Of a stretch of 64,000 nt of DNA, positions 24,490 to 34,807 are shown in pieces. This stretch comes from Lachnospiraceae bacterium (GTDB taxonomy: Bacteria > Bacillota > Clostridia > Lachnospirales > Lachnospiraceae), in NCBI GenBank assembly GCA_910575605.1, contig CAJTEW010000004.1, forward strand, positions 124,001 to 188,000. Reading direction: 5' to 3'. Numbering within the stretch: the first letter of the stretch is position 1; each line of letters begins with the position of its first letter. A program made the position numbers and the translations under genes. A model generated the notes under the pieces. It saw only the letters and a program-made list of their open reading frames with translations. It had not been told where the DNA came from and ran no database searches.

Positions 24490-25638
24490 ATGACAGAAAA
24501 ATTATATTATATGGACAGCCATTTAAAAGAATTTGACGGGACAGTACTGACCTGTGAGCCTTCGGGGGAGGGATATAAGGTGGTGCTTGATGCAACCGCC
24601 TTTTTCCCTGAAGGCGGAGGCCAGTATGCGGATACCGGAAGGCTGAAGGAAGCTTTTGTAAGAGACGTACAGGAAAAAGAAGGCAGGATTTACCATATGA
24701 CGGATAAGCCTCTGCCTGTGGGTGAAACAGTGCACGGAAAGATTGACTGGGACAAGCGGTTTGAAAGTATGCAGCAGCATACAGGAGAGCATATTATTTC
24801 CGGGCTGGTTCATGAAAGATTTGGTTATAATAATGTAGGCTTTCATCTAGGGGCAGATTACTGCACCATGGATTTTGACGGCCCTATTACAAAGGAAGAA
24901 TTAAGAGAAATTGAATTTGAGGCAAATAAGATTGTTTATAAAAACCTGGATATAGAGGTCCTTTATCCTTCCAAAGAGGAATTAAAGGAGTTAGCATACA
25001 GAAGTAAAATTGAGATAGAGGGACAGGTACGTATTGTAAATATTCCGGGCGTGGATACCTGTGCCTGCTGTGCGCCTCATGTGAAAAAGACAGGAGAAAT
25101 CGGAAATATTAAGCTTGTGAACATGATAAATTATAAGGGCGGAGAAAGAATTTTTATGCTCTGCGGCTTTAGAGCCCTTATGGACCATTGTAAAAAGGAG
25201 GAGAGCGCGAAGGCTGTTTCAGCTCTTTTGTGTGCAAAGGAGGAGGAGATAAGTGAGGCTGTGGAACATTTAAAGGCCGAGAAGCTCTCCCTTAAAGGAA
25301 AGCTTGCAGGATTAAAGCAGAAACTTCTTGGGTTTCAGGCACAGGAGACTGACATTACAGGGAATGTGACGGCAGTGTTTGACAGTGAACTGTCTGGAAA
25401 TGAGCCAAGAGACCTTATGAATCTTCTGCTTAACCGGGGAGCACATGTCTGTGCAGTATTTGCAGGAAGCGATGTGGAAGGATATCGGTACGTAATTGGA
25501 AGCCGCGAGGAGGATGTGCGTCCCCTTTGCAAAGAGCTGAATGATGCTTTTGGAGGGCGCGGCGGGGGAAAGCCAGAGATGGTGCAGGGCTCTCTTAAGG
25601 GGACGGCGCAGGAAATCCGGAAAATGATTGTAGCTTGA
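24490..25638 (+). CDS. Alanyl-tRNA editing protein (long AlaX with DHHA1 domain)
   Basis: A 382-aa protein. Residues about 1-90 match the linker domain of AlaRS (FFPEGGGQYADTGRL). QQHTGEHIISGL and DTCACCAPHVKKTGEIG provide the HxxxH and CxxxH zinc ligands of the editing domain at about 95-200. A coiled coil at about 245-285 precedes a C-terminal DHHA1 domain ending AFGGRGGGKPEMVQGSLKGT. It hydrolyses mischarged Ser- or Gly-tRNA-Ala in trans. It has no aminoacylation domain. Tight spacing after argS implies co-transcription. Confidence 0.9.
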   Translation: MTEKLYYMDSHLKEFDGTVLTCEPSGEGYKVVLDATAFFPEGGGQYADTGRLKEAFVRDVQEKEGRIYHMTDKPLPVGETVHGKIDWDKRFESMQQHTGEHIISGLVHERFGYNNVGFHLGADYCTMDFDGPITKEELREIEFEANKIVYKNLDIEVLYPSKEELKELAYRSKIEIEGQVRIVNIPGVDTCACCAPHVKKTGEIGNIKLVNMINYKGGERIFMLCGFRALMDHCKKEESAKAVSALLCAKEEEISEAVEHLKAEKLSLKGKLAGLKQKLLGFQAQETDITGNVTAVFDSELSGNEPRDLMNLLLNRGAHVCAVFAGSDVEGYRYVIGSREEDVRPLCKELNDAFGGRGGGKPEMVQGSLKGTAQEIRKMIVA

Positions 25639-25691
25639 AGGATTTTAAAGAAGAAAACAGCAGCCATATAAAGGAGGCGGAACATATAAGG

Positions 25692-26393
25692 ATGAAAAAA
25701 ACACAGATAATTTTAGCGGCAGCAGCAATGTTTTTTGTTATTGCAGCAGTCCTTCTTACAAGCTTTCAGATTGCAATCTACGGTGACCCCCAATATGGTT
25801 TTTATGAAAGGCTGTACGAAAAATATAATGTTACAGAGGACCTTGAGATGGAGCTTTCTGACGTCATGGAAGTGACAGACTATATGATGGCATATCTAAT
25901 TGGCAAAGAGGAGGAGCTTTCCATTGTGACAGATGTAGACGGCCGGGAGCAGGACTTCTTTAACAAGCAGGACCGGCTTCACATGGCAGATGTAAGGAAC
26001 CTTTTTCTTGGAGGACTTAAGCTTAGGACTGCTTTGTTAGTTTTGGCAGCAGGGATGATTCTTTTGCTGGTTTTTTGTGGGGCGGATATAAGGCTTGTTC
26101 TAACAAAAGCATATAAATGGGCACTGTCGGCATTTCTGGCAGTTATCTTGTTTCTTGCAATAGCCTTTTCTATCGATTTTACGATGTGTTTTTGTATCTT
26201 CCATGAAATCTTTTTTACTAATGATTTATGGATGTTTGATCCGGCAGAGGACTATATGATTCGTATGCTTCCAGAGGGGTTCTTTTCGGATATGGTGATT
26301 CGTATAGGTCTTTTCTTTCTTGGTTTTCTTTTCATCATATGGCTTATCTTTCGGGGATGGAAAATATTTGCGGAAAAAAGACAAGGAATGTGA
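25692..26393 (+). CDS. Integral membrane protein, TIGR01906/DUF1461 family
   Basis: A 233-aa protein with an N-terminal signal-anchor (MKKTQIILAAAAMFFVIAAV), an extracellular segment containing YEKYNVTEDLEMELSDVMEV and DVDGREQDFFNKQDRLHMAD, and further membrane helices at about 110-130, 140-165 and 205-228. HMADVRNLF after an acidic loop is typical of the family. Function is unknown. The ATG at 25692 begins the hydrophobic segment; an in-frame start overlapping the AlaX stop would add 19 polar residues. It is probably the last gene of the argS-AlaX transcript. Confidence 0.75.
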   Translation: MKKTQIILAAAAMFFVIAAVLLTSFQIAIYGDPQYGFYERLYEKYNVTEDLEMELSDVMEVTDYMMAYLIGKEEELSIVTDVDGREQDFFNKQDRLHMADVRNLFLGGLKLRTALLVLAAGMILLLVFCGADIRLVLTKAYKWALSAFLAVILFLAIAFSIDFTMCFCIFHEIFFTNDLWMFDPAEDYMIRMLPEGFFSDMVIRIGLFFLGFLFIIWLIFRGWKIFAEKRQGM

Positions 26394-26441
26394 TATAATT
26401 TATTTTAACAGTTTTATAGATTCTTTCATGGAGGAAAGTGT

Positions 26442-29400
26442 ATGAGTAAGGTAAGACGAGTATATGTGGAGAAGAAAGACGGCTTTGGCGTACAGGCACA
26501 GGATTTGGCGCATGAAATCAAGAGCTATCTGGGCATCAGTGATGTAGAGGGAGTGCGCGTACTGATTCGTTATGATGTGGAAAATGTTTCTGATGAAACC
26601 TTTTTAAAGGCATGTAACGGCATTTTTTCCGAGCCGCCGGTAGATATGCTGTATCAGGAGGAATTTCCGGTTACACAGGGGTCAAGGGTATTTTCTGTAG
26701 AATTCCTTCCGGGTCAGTTTGACCAGAGGGCAGATTCTGCAGTTCAATGTATACAGTTTATCAAAGAGGATGAAAAGCCAGTCATTCGTACGGCTGTAAC
26801 CTATGTAATATGCGGGAAGAACGGCCCTGTTTCAGACGAGGAGTTTGAGGCAGTGAAGAAGCACTGTATTAACCCTGTAGATTCAAGAGAGACAGGCATG
26901 GAGAAGCCGGAGACGCTTATAGAGGTATATGAGGAGCCGGAGGATGTGGTTATATTTGACGGTTTTCAGGATATGGAAGAAAAAAAGCTTAAGGAGCTTT
27001 ATACTTCTCTTGGACTTGCCATGACCTTTAAGGACTTTCTTCATATCCAGAATTACTTCCATACAGAGGAGCACAGGGACCCGTCTATGACAGAGATACG
27101 GGTGCTGGATACCTACTGGTCGGATCACTGCCGTCATACTACATTTTCTACGGAGCTTACGGATGTGGCCTTTTTAGAGGGTGATTACCGTAAGCCTATT
27201 GAGGATACATATAAGCAGTATCTTGCGGATCACAGCGAGATATTTAAAGGGCGTAAGGACAAGTTTATCTGTCTGATGGATCTGGCTCTTATGGCGATGC
27301 GCAGGCTTAAAAAAGAAGGAAAGCTTGCGGATCAGGAAGAGTCGGAAGAGATTAATGCATGCAGTATTGTTGTGCCGGTGAAGGTGGATGGCGTAGAGGA
27401 AGAATGGCTGGTTAATTTTAAAAATGAGACTCACAACCATCCCACAGAGATTGAGCCCTTTGGCGGTGCAGCTACCTGCCTTGGAGGCGCTATCAGGGAT
27501 CCTCTGTCCGGGCGTACTTATGTATACCAGGCAATGCGTGTAACAGGGGCGGCAGACCCGACTGTATCTGTAAAGGATACGATGCGCGGCAAGCTTCCGC
27601 AGAAGAAGCTGGTGCGTGAAGCAGCACATGGCTATAGCTCCTACGGCAACCAGATAGGGCTTGCAACAGGAGCAGTTAAGGAAATCTATCATCCTAATTA
27701 TGTGGCAAAGCGTATGGAGATCGGCGCGGTATTAGGCGCTGCTCCAAGGCGTGCTGTCATTCGTGAGACCTCGGACCCAGGAGATATTATTATCCTTCTG
27801 GGCGGGCGTACCGGGCGGGACGGCTGCGGAGGGGCAACTGGATCCTCCAAGGTACATACAGAGGAATCTACCCGTGTCTGCGGTGCGGAGGTTCAAAAAG
27901 GGAATCCGCCCACAGAGCGTAAGATTCAGCGTCTGTTCAGGAGAGAAGAAGTCAGCAGGCTGATTAAAAAATGTAATGATTTTGGAGCCGGTGGTGTGTC
28001 GGTTGCTATCGGAGAACTGGCAGATGGTCTTCGGATAAATCTTGACAAGGTGCCGAAAAAGTATGCGGGTCTTGACGGGACAGAAATAGCAATTTCCGAA
28101 TCCCAGGAGCGTATGGCTGTTGTTGTGGACCCGAAGGACGTGACAGAGTTTATGGGATACGCTAAAGAAGAGAATCTGGAGGCAACAGAGGTTGCGGTTG
28201 TAACAGAAAAGCCCAGGCTGGTTCTTTCCTGGAGAGGAAAAGAAATTGTGAATCTTTCCCGTGCATTTCTTGATACGAACGGAGCCCATCAGGAGACAAC
28301 CGTTGCTGTGGATATTCCAAACAGAGGGGACAGCATTCTTATAAGGGAAGAGGTGCCTGATGTGAGGGAAAAATGGCTTGCTGTTTTAAGTGATTTGAAT
28401 GTCTGCTCACAGAAGGGGCTTGTGGAGATGTTTGACGGTTCTATAGGGGCTTCTTCTGTATTTATGCCTCACGGCGGAAAATATCAGAAGACAGAGACAC
28501 AGGCAATGGTAGCAAAGCTTCCGGTTCTTACAGGGGACAGCAGTACAGTGACCATGATGAGCTATGGCTTTGATCCTTATCTGTCTACTTGGAGTCCGTT
28601 TCACGGAGCAGTTTGTGCAGTAACAGAATCAGTGGCAAAGATTGTGGCAGCAGGCGGTGATTACAGGAAGATACGTTTCACTTTCCAGGAATATTTTAGA
28701 CGAATGACAGAGGATCCGCATAGATGGAGCCAGCCCTTTGCGGCGCTTCTCGGCGCATATAATGCGCAGCTTGGCTTTGGCCTTGCGTCTATCGGCGGAA
28801 AGGACAGCATGTCAGGAACCTTTGAGGATATTGACGTGCCGCCGACCCTCGTATCCTTTGCAGTAGATGTGGCACAAGAAAGGGATGTGATTACGCCGGA
28901 GCTTAAGCAGGCAGGAAATAAGCTGGTATGGCTGCGTATGCTGGCAGATGAGTATGATATTCCGGTGTACGAAAAGGTGATGGAGCAGTATGGTAAATTT
29001 ACAGACGATATCCGGGCTGGAAGAATTGTATCCGCGTATGCTCTTGACAGGCATGGAATTATCGCAGCAGTCAGCAAGATGGCTTTTGGTAATGCAAAGG
29101 GTGTGAAGCTTGAGCATAATATTGATGAAAGAGATCTGTTTGCACCGGCTTTCGGCGATATAATTGCAGAGGTTTTGGCAGATAAGGTCGGAGAGCTTTC
29201 TATTACTTATACAGTTATCGGAGAGGTAACGGACGAGCCGGTATTTTCTTATAAGGATGTATCGATTTCTGTTCTTGAGGCAGCGGATGTATGGGCAGCG
29301 CCTCTTGAAAAGGTATTTGCAACAAATTCTGGCGCAGAAGGGCAGGATGAGAAAGTACAGACCCGTCTTTATGATGCAGAGAAGGTCCATATCTGTACCC

Positions 29401-30209
29401 ATAAGATTGCGCAGCCTGCCGTATTTATTCCAGTATTCCCGGGAACGAACTGTGAGTACGACAGTGCGAGGGCATTTGAAAGAGCAGGAGCGAAAACAAT
29501 CGTGAAGGTGTTTAGGAATATGAGCGCCTCAGATATCGTTGACTCAGTTCGTGTATTTGAAGAGGCCATAGGCCAGTCACAGATTATTATGTTCCCAGGA
29601 GGATTCAGTGCCGGTGACGAGCCGGATGGTTCAGCCAAGTTTTTTGCGACGGCATTCCAGAATGCAAAGATGAAGGAGGCGGTAGAGAAGCTTTTAAATG
29701 AGCGTGACGGACTGGTACTGGGCGTCTGCAATGGATTCCAGACACTTGTGAAGCTGGGGCTTGTTCCAAGTGGCCAGATTACAGGCCAGACGGAGGATTC
29801 ACCGACTCTGACCTATAATACTATTGGACGCCATATTTCCAAGATGGTATATACAAAGGTGGTGTCAAATAAATCACCGTGGCTTGCAGCTGCAGAGCTT
29901 GGCGGAGTTTATACGAATCCGGCGTCTCATGGAGAAGGCAGGTTTGTGGCGAATGAAGAGTGGATTAAGAAGCTGTTTGAAAATGGACAAGTGGCAACCC
30001 AGTACTGTGATTTCTGCGGAAATATCTCGATGAACGAGGAGTGGAATGTGAACGGTTCCTACTGTGCTATTGAGGGAATTACAAGCCCGGATGGACGGGT
30101 GTTTGGAAAGATGGCACATTCTGAGAGAAGAGGACGCTCGGTAGCTGTGAACATTTACGGAGAGCAGGATATGAGGATATTTGAATCAGGAGTATCGTAT
30201 TTTAAGTAA
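26442..30209 (+). CDS. purL: Phosphoribosylformylglycinamidine synthase, single-chain (PurS-PurL-PurQ fused)
   Basis: A 1255-aa enzyme that converts FGAR, ATP and glutamine to FGAM in purine synthesis. The N-terminal PurS-like and linker parts lead to the synthase core (VLDTYWSDHCRHTTF, NFKNETHNHPTEIEPFGGA, LGAAPRRAVIRETSDPGDII). A second synthase half has ALLGAYNAQLGFGLASIGGK. A C-terminal glutaminase (PVFPGTNCEYDSARAFERAG, nucleophile in LVLGVCNGFQT, His-Glu in SHGEGRF) is complete. The large form is typical of gammaproteobacteria and many clostridia. TATAAT at 26394-26399 and GGAGG before the ATG suggest its own promoter. Confidence 0.95.
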   Translation: MSKVRRVYVEKKDGFGVQAQDLAHEIKSYLGISDVEGVRVLIRYDVENVSDETFLKACNGIFSEPPVDMLYQEEFPVTQGSRVFSVEFLPGQFDQRADSAVQCIQFIKEDEKPVIRTAVTYVICGKNGPVSDEEFEAVKKHCINPVDSRETGMEKPETLIEVYEEPEDVVIFDGFQDMEEKKLKELYTSLGLAMTFKDFLHIQNYFHTEEHRDPSMTEIRVLDTYWSDHCRHTTFSTELTDVAFLEGDYRKPIEDTYKQYLADHSEIFKGRKDKFICLMDLALMAMRRLKKEGKLADQEESEEINACSIVVPVKVDGVEEEWLVNFKNETHNHPTEIEPFGGAATCLGGAIRDPLSGRTYVYQAMRVTGAADPTVSVKDTMRGKLPQKKLVREAAHGYSSYGNQIGLATGAVKEIYHPNYVAKRMEIGAVLGAAPRRAVIRETSDPGDIIILLGGRTGRDGCGGATGSSKVHTEESTRVCGAEVQKGNPPTERKIQRLFRREEVSRLIKKCNDFGAGGVSVAIGELADGLRINLDKVPKKYAGLDGTEIAISESQERMAVVVDPKDVTEFMGYAKEENLEATEVAVVTEKPRLVLSWRGKEIVNLSRAFLDTNGAHQETTVAVDIPNRGDSILIREEVPDVREKWLAVLSDLNVCSQKGLVEMFDGSIGASSVFMPHGGKYQKTETQAMVAKLPVLTGDSSTVTMMSYGFDPYLSTWSPFHGAVCAVTESVAKIVAAGGDYRKIRFTFQEYFRRMTEDPHRWSQPFAALLGAYNAQLGFGLASIGGKDSMSGTFEDIDVPPTLVSFAVDVAQERDVITPELKQAGNKLVWLRMLADEYDIPVYEKVMEQYGKFTDDIRAGRIVSAYALDRHGIIAAVSKMAFGNAKGVKLEHNIDERDLFAPAFGDIIAEVLADKVGELSITYTVIGEVTDEPVFSYKDVSISVLEAADVWAAPLEKVFATNSGAEGQDEKVQTRLYDAEKVHICTHKIAQPAVFIPVFPGTNCEYDSARAFERAGAKTIVKVFRNMSASDIVDSVRVFEEAIGQSQIIMFPGGFSAGDEPDGSAKFFATAFQNAKMKEAVEKLLNERDGLVLGVCNGFQTLVKLGLVPSGQITGQTEDSPTLTYNTIGRHISKMVYTKVVSNKSPWLAAAELGGVYTNPASHGEGRFVANEEWIKKLFENGQVATQYCDFCGNISMNEEWNVNGSYCAIEGITSPDGRVFGKMAHSERRGRSVAVNIYGEQDMRIFESGVSYFK

Positions 30210-30240
30210 GACTCTTCAGAAATCTAAATATAAGAAATAA

Positions 30241-30275
30241 AAGAAACGGCGGGGACTCTGCCGTTTCTTTTCTAA
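30241..30275 (+). terminator. Terminator after purL
   Basis: AAGAAACGGC (30241-30250) pairs with GCCGTTTCTT (30260-30269), followed by TTTCT. Confidence 0.85.
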
Positions 30276-30306
30276 GTAACTAATTCTACGTTTTTAATGA
30301 TATATT

Positions 30307-30744
30307 TTAAGATAACAATTCTTCTGAAAAATCAAATAAAAGTATATTTGTATCAGGAACAGACAATGATTTTTCCAGGGAAAAGATCAAAATAGAATCT
30401 CTTTTCCTCCTTGGATACAAGGCACCTGCATTTGCAAGTGCAAGAGCCCTTTGTGTTTCTTCTAAAGATAGGTTAAGGGAAAGGCACAGCGCAAGGACTT
30501 TATCCCGGCCAGGGGCTTTTGTTCCGTTTAGAATCTGGTAGCCGTAGTTGCGCTGGATCTGCGCCTCTTCCCAGAGTCTGCCGGGGGTGAATCCCTTTTC
30601 CTGTATTTTTTTAAAAAGAAATTGGGAAAAGGAAAGGGGTTTTTCAGAATGTCTAAGCTCCTCTGAAAAGGTTTGAAGAGTGGCTTTGGAATCTATGGAA
30701 GATAGTATTTCTAACAGCTCGTTGGTAGTTTTCTTTGTAATCAA
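30307..30744 (-). CDS. XRE-like helix-turn-helix protein paired with a protein kinase
   Basis: A 145-aa protein with a lambda-repressor-like helix-turn-helix in its middle (GRLWEEAQIQRNYGYQILNG, then TKAPGRDKVLALCLSLNLSL). Short N- and C-terminal segments match no domain I know. It is divergent from the Ser/Thr kinase gene at 30877. The shared arrangement suggests that the kinase controls it, or that it controls the kinase promoter. DNA binding is inferred from the HTH only. An AAGGAAAGAA-type ribosome binding site precedes the ATG. Confidence 0.75.
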   Translation of the reverse strand: MITKKTTNELLEILSSIDSKATLQTFSEELRHSEKPLSFSQFLFKKIQEKGFTPGRLWEEAQIQRNYGYQILNGTKAPGRDKVLALCLSLNLSLEETQRALALANAGALYPRRKRDSILIFSLEKSLSVPDTNILLFDFSEELLS

Positions 30745-30800
30745 GGGTTCTTTCCTTTCTTTCTTTAAAAAAGTCAGCTAAAAAGCTTTGCCCTGGGACG

Positions 30801-30829
30801 TTGACCAAAGGATAAAAATATCATATAAT
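30801..30829 (+). promoter_or_regulatory. Promoter of the Ser/Thr kinase gene
   Basis: TTGACC (30801-30806), 17-bp spacer, TATAAT (30824-30829), about 48 bases before the start codon. Confidence 0.75.
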
Positions 30830-30876
30830 TTTTGAAATAGAAAAGCAAGAGGGAAAATTTTTAGGAGAGCAGGAAA

Positions 30877-32025
30877 ATGGAGCTGGCAAAGGAATACATC
30901 TTGTCTCAATATCAGGAGATGGGGACACTGAATGAAAATAAGAATGTCAGGCTTGTAAGAAATTCTATTACAGGGAAAATAGCTGTGAAGAAAATTATGG
31001 ATATTGAGCAAAAGCCAGTTTATGTATTTTTAAAGGCCCATAAAAGTGACTATATACCTGAGATATATGAGTATTTTGAAGATGATTGGCAGTTGATTGT
31101 AATAGAAGAATATATTGAAGGGCGTAATTTTTGTGACATTTTAAGTGAACGCAGTTTTTCACCTGAGGAGGGCTGCCATATTATAAAAGAAATCTGCCGG
31201 GCGCTTGAGCCGCTTCATATGGCGACTCCTCCTATTGTCTGCAGGGATTTGAAGCCAGAAAATATAATGTCGGCTCCTGGAAATAAAGTAAAGCTGATAG
31301 ATTTTGATATTGCGAGAGTGGTAAGCCCGGGAAAGAGCAGGGATACAGTTGTGATGGGAACAGAAGGCTATGCGGCGCCGGAGCAGTTCGGGTATAGGCA
31401 GACAGACGGACGCACAGACATTTATGCTTTAGGAACGATACTGAACTGTATGATTCTGCGGAAATATCCGGTAGAAGAAATCGTAAAAGGAAAGCTGGGA
31501 AAAGTAATACGCCAGTGTATAGCAATAAACCCGGACGAGAGATATCAAAGTGTAAGGGATTTGGAGAAGGCGCTGGAAAGAATATATCCTTTTGTGGAAA
31601 AAAAGAGGGAGAGCTGTGAAAAGGAGGGAAGATATGAGGACTATTTTGGCCGGAAGACGACAGGAAGAGATAAAAAAAACTGGCGCACATTTCTTCCACC
31701 TGGATTTCGAAGCGGTACAATATGGAAGATGGTTCTGGCAGTTTTTGGATATCTGGCGGTAATTGATCTAAGTTTGTCAATAGAGATAAAAGATGATGCG
31801 GCAGGTACTACAGAAGCTGGTCTAGGATTACTTAAGATATTGTTTCTGCTGTCACAATTATTTGAAATTGGTTTTATATTTAATTATGGGGGATGGAGAG
31901 ACAGGATTTCTTTTTTAAAGACAAATAACCCGCTTATAAAACTGGTGGAATATGCTGTTTTAGAATTTATCCTTATTGTGGCGGTAATAATACTATGGAT
32001 ACTTATAAGTGATTTGTTTTATTAA
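30877..32025 (+). CDS. Membrane-anchored Ser/Thr protein kinase (Hanks type)
   Basis: A 382-aa protein. The ATP lysine lies in IAVKKI (about 38-39), the catalytic loop is CRDLKPEN at 122-129 (Asp124; HRD has become CRD), the metal site is DFD at 142-144 (instead of DFG), and GTEGYAAPEQFGYRQTDGRT is the activation/P+1 segment. The catalytic residues remain, so activity is plausible. A glycine-rich loop is hard to see in TLNENKNVRLV. After about residue 280 come three hydrophobic segments, so the kinase faces the cytoplasm with a C-terminal membrane anchor and no PASTA domains. It differs from the PrkC type and is divergent from an HTH gene. Confidence 0.88.
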   Translation: MELAKEYILSQYQEMGTLNENKNVRLVRNSITGKIAVKKIMDIEQKPVYVFLKAHKSDYIPEIYEYFEDDWQLIVIEEYIEGRNFCDILSERSFSPEEGCHIIKEICRALEPLHMATPPIVCRDLKPENIMSAPGNKVKLIDFDIARVVSPGKSRDTVVMGTEGYAAPEQFGYRQTDGRTDIYALGTILNCMILRKYPVEEIVKGKLGKVIRQCIAINPDERYQSVRDLEKALERIYPFVEKKRESCEKEGRYEDYFGRKTTGRDKKNWRTFLPPGFRSGTIWKMVLAVFGYLAVIDLSLSIEIKDDAAGTTEAGLGLLKILFLLSQLFEIGFIFNYGGWRDRISFLKTNNPLIKLVEYAVLEFILIVAVIILWILISDLFY

Positions 32026-32074
32026 ATGTATGCTAAGAGCATACCACAAAAACAGAAAAAAGTGAGAAAATAAG

Positions 32075-32106
32075 GAAGCATAAGATAAACCCTATGCTTC
32101 TTTTTG
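32075..32106 (+). terminator. Terminator after the kinase gene
   Basis: GAAGCATA (32075-32082) pairs with TATGCTTC (32093-32100), followed by T5. It overlaps the end of the convergent 48-aa gene and probably works in both directions. Confidence 0.75.
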
Positions 32107-32238
32107 ATTTAGATATTCCTTTAGAATAAGGTTGATATACTGGGAGAAAGAACGGTCGTCTTTTTCGGCAAGTATTTTGATTTTTTCTATAATATCTGAG
32201 TCGAGAGTAATACTCACTTTACTTTTTAAGGGCTTCAT
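32092..32238 (-). CDS. Small ribbon-helix-helix (Arc-like) protein
   Basis: A 48-aa frame begins MKPLKSKVSITLDSDIIEKI and continues with KILAEKDDRSFSQYINLILK, a clear ribbon-helix-helix pattern (beta strand SKVSITL, then two helices with SFSQYIN at the turn). The start at 32238 is preceded by AAGGAG at good spacing. Such proteins are DNA-binding repressors, often antitoxins, but no toxin gene adjoins it. It sits between the kinase and the zinc-ribbon gene, and ATATACG repeats upstream (about 32270-32300) may be its operator. Confidence 0.75.
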   Translation of the reverse strand: MKPLKSKVSITLDSDIIEKIKILAEKDDRSFSQYINLILKEYLNQKEA

Positions 32239-32383
32239 ATGTCAACTCCTTACTGGTTTTATAATAAATATATACGACAAAATATTGACATATACGTATT
32301 AGTAGGATAAAGTAGTATAAAATAATATAATTTTGCGGCTGTTTTTTTTGCAGGCTGCGAAGCAGAAGTAGGAGGAATAAGGA

Positions 32384-33040
32384 ATGGACAAGAAACAACC
32401 AACGACAAAACTATGCAAGCATTGTAAAACGGAGATTCCAAAGGGGGCAAAGGTGTGTCCGAAATGCAGAAAGAAACAGAGCGGCATTTTAAAATGGATT
32501 ATTATTGCTGTTGTAATTATTGGAATTATCGGGGCAGCAGCAGGGGGAAAGGATGACAAGCCGTCAAAAGTTGGTGATGTTAAATCTACTAAAGAACAGC
32601 AAAATAATGGGGAATCATCTGATAGTACAGAGAGCCAGGAGAAAGAAACCGTGTTCAGGCTTGGAGAGATTGCAGAATTAAACGGCGTGCAAGTGACGAT
32701 GACAGATTTTATTGAAAGTGTGGGCAGTGAGTTTAATACACCTACAGAAGGCAACGTGTTTGCTCTTGCGGAATTTGAGATTACAAATAATTCAGATGAA
32801 GAGCTGGCGATAAGCAGTATGCTGAGCTTTGAAGCATATGCAGACGACTATGCACTGAACTATTCACTTACAGCACTTTTAGAAAAGGACGGAAACCAGC
32901 TTGACGGAACGATTGCACCGGGAAAGAAGCTTAAAGGCTGGATTGGCTGGGAGGTTGCGCAGGATTATCAAAATGTTGAAATACATTTTACTGATAACGT
33001 ATGGAGTAATAATAAGTTTGTATTCCTTTATGAAAAATAA
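32384..33040 (+). CDS. Zinc-ribbon membrane protein with DUF4352-like extracellular domain
   Basis: A 218-aa protein. Residues 8-30 are a zinc ribbon (CKHCKTEIPKGAKVCPKC), followed by one membrane helix (about 35-52, ILKWIIIAVVIIGIIGAAAG). A Ser/Gly/Lys-rich linker leads to a beta-rich domain from about residue 90 (FRLGEIAELNGVQVTMTDFI, FALAEFEITNNSDEELAISS) resembling DUF4352/DUF5067 immunoglobulin-like folds. The zinc ribbon is cytoplasmic and the domain is outside. Function is unknown. It ends at a clear terminator. Confidence 0.75.
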   Translation: MDKKQPTTKLCKHCKTEIPKGAKVCPKCRKKQSGILKWIIIAVVIIGIIGAAAGGKDDKPSKVGDVKSTKEQQNNGESSDSTESQEKETVFRLGEIAELNGVQVTMTDFIESVGSEFNTPTEGNVFALAEFEITNNSDEELAISSMLSFEAYADDYALNYSLTALLEKDGNQLDGTIAPGKKLKGWIGWEVAQDYQNVEIHFTDNVWSNNKFVFLYEK

Positions 33041-33050
33041 ATAGAAGTCA

Positions 33051-33080
33051 GGGCGGCGGAGAAATTGAGCCGCCCTTTTA
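33051..33080 (+). terminator. Terminator after the zinc-ribbon gene
   Basis: GGGCGGC (33051-33057) pairs with GCCGCCC (33069-33075), followed by TTTT. Confidence 0.8.
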
Positions 33081-33252
33081 GTATCTATAAATTGGATGAT
33101 AAATACTAATAAAATTGCAAATATTAAATTTGTAAATGGCATAATTATATTAATGCACTGCGATTTTATTGGGTTTTATAACCAAAAGAAAGTGTAAAAT
33201 GCAGGAATTAAAAGTAAAAATTGCAAAAATATTAAAAATCATAAAAAAAATC

Positions 33253-33281
33253 TTGTGTTCCCTTTCGAAATGCTTTACAAT
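33253..33281 (+). promoter_or_regulatory. Promoter of gdhA
   Basis: TTGTGT (33253-33258), 17-bp spacer, TACAAT (33276-33281), 33 bases before the start codon. Confidence 0.55.
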
Positions 33282-33302
33282 GTTAAAGGATAAAAGTATT
33301 AG

Positions 33303-34649
<1,347 letters not shown>

Positions 34650-34674
34650 AATTCTCTAAATAGATAAAACATAA

Positions 34675-34717
34675 AGTAGTCTGTATACGGATTTTCTGTG
34701 TGCAGATTACTTTTTTT
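34675..34717 (+). terminator. Terminator after gdhA
   Basis: AGTAGTCTGTATAC pairs, with mismatches, with GTGTGCAGATTACT, followed by T7. Confidence 0.75.
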
Positions 34718-34807
34718 GTATGGAAAATACTGTATGGGATAATGACAAATTGTCTGCAAAATGGTATGATAGTATTACGGATACGAAATAAAGAGGGGGA
34801 TACTGCC

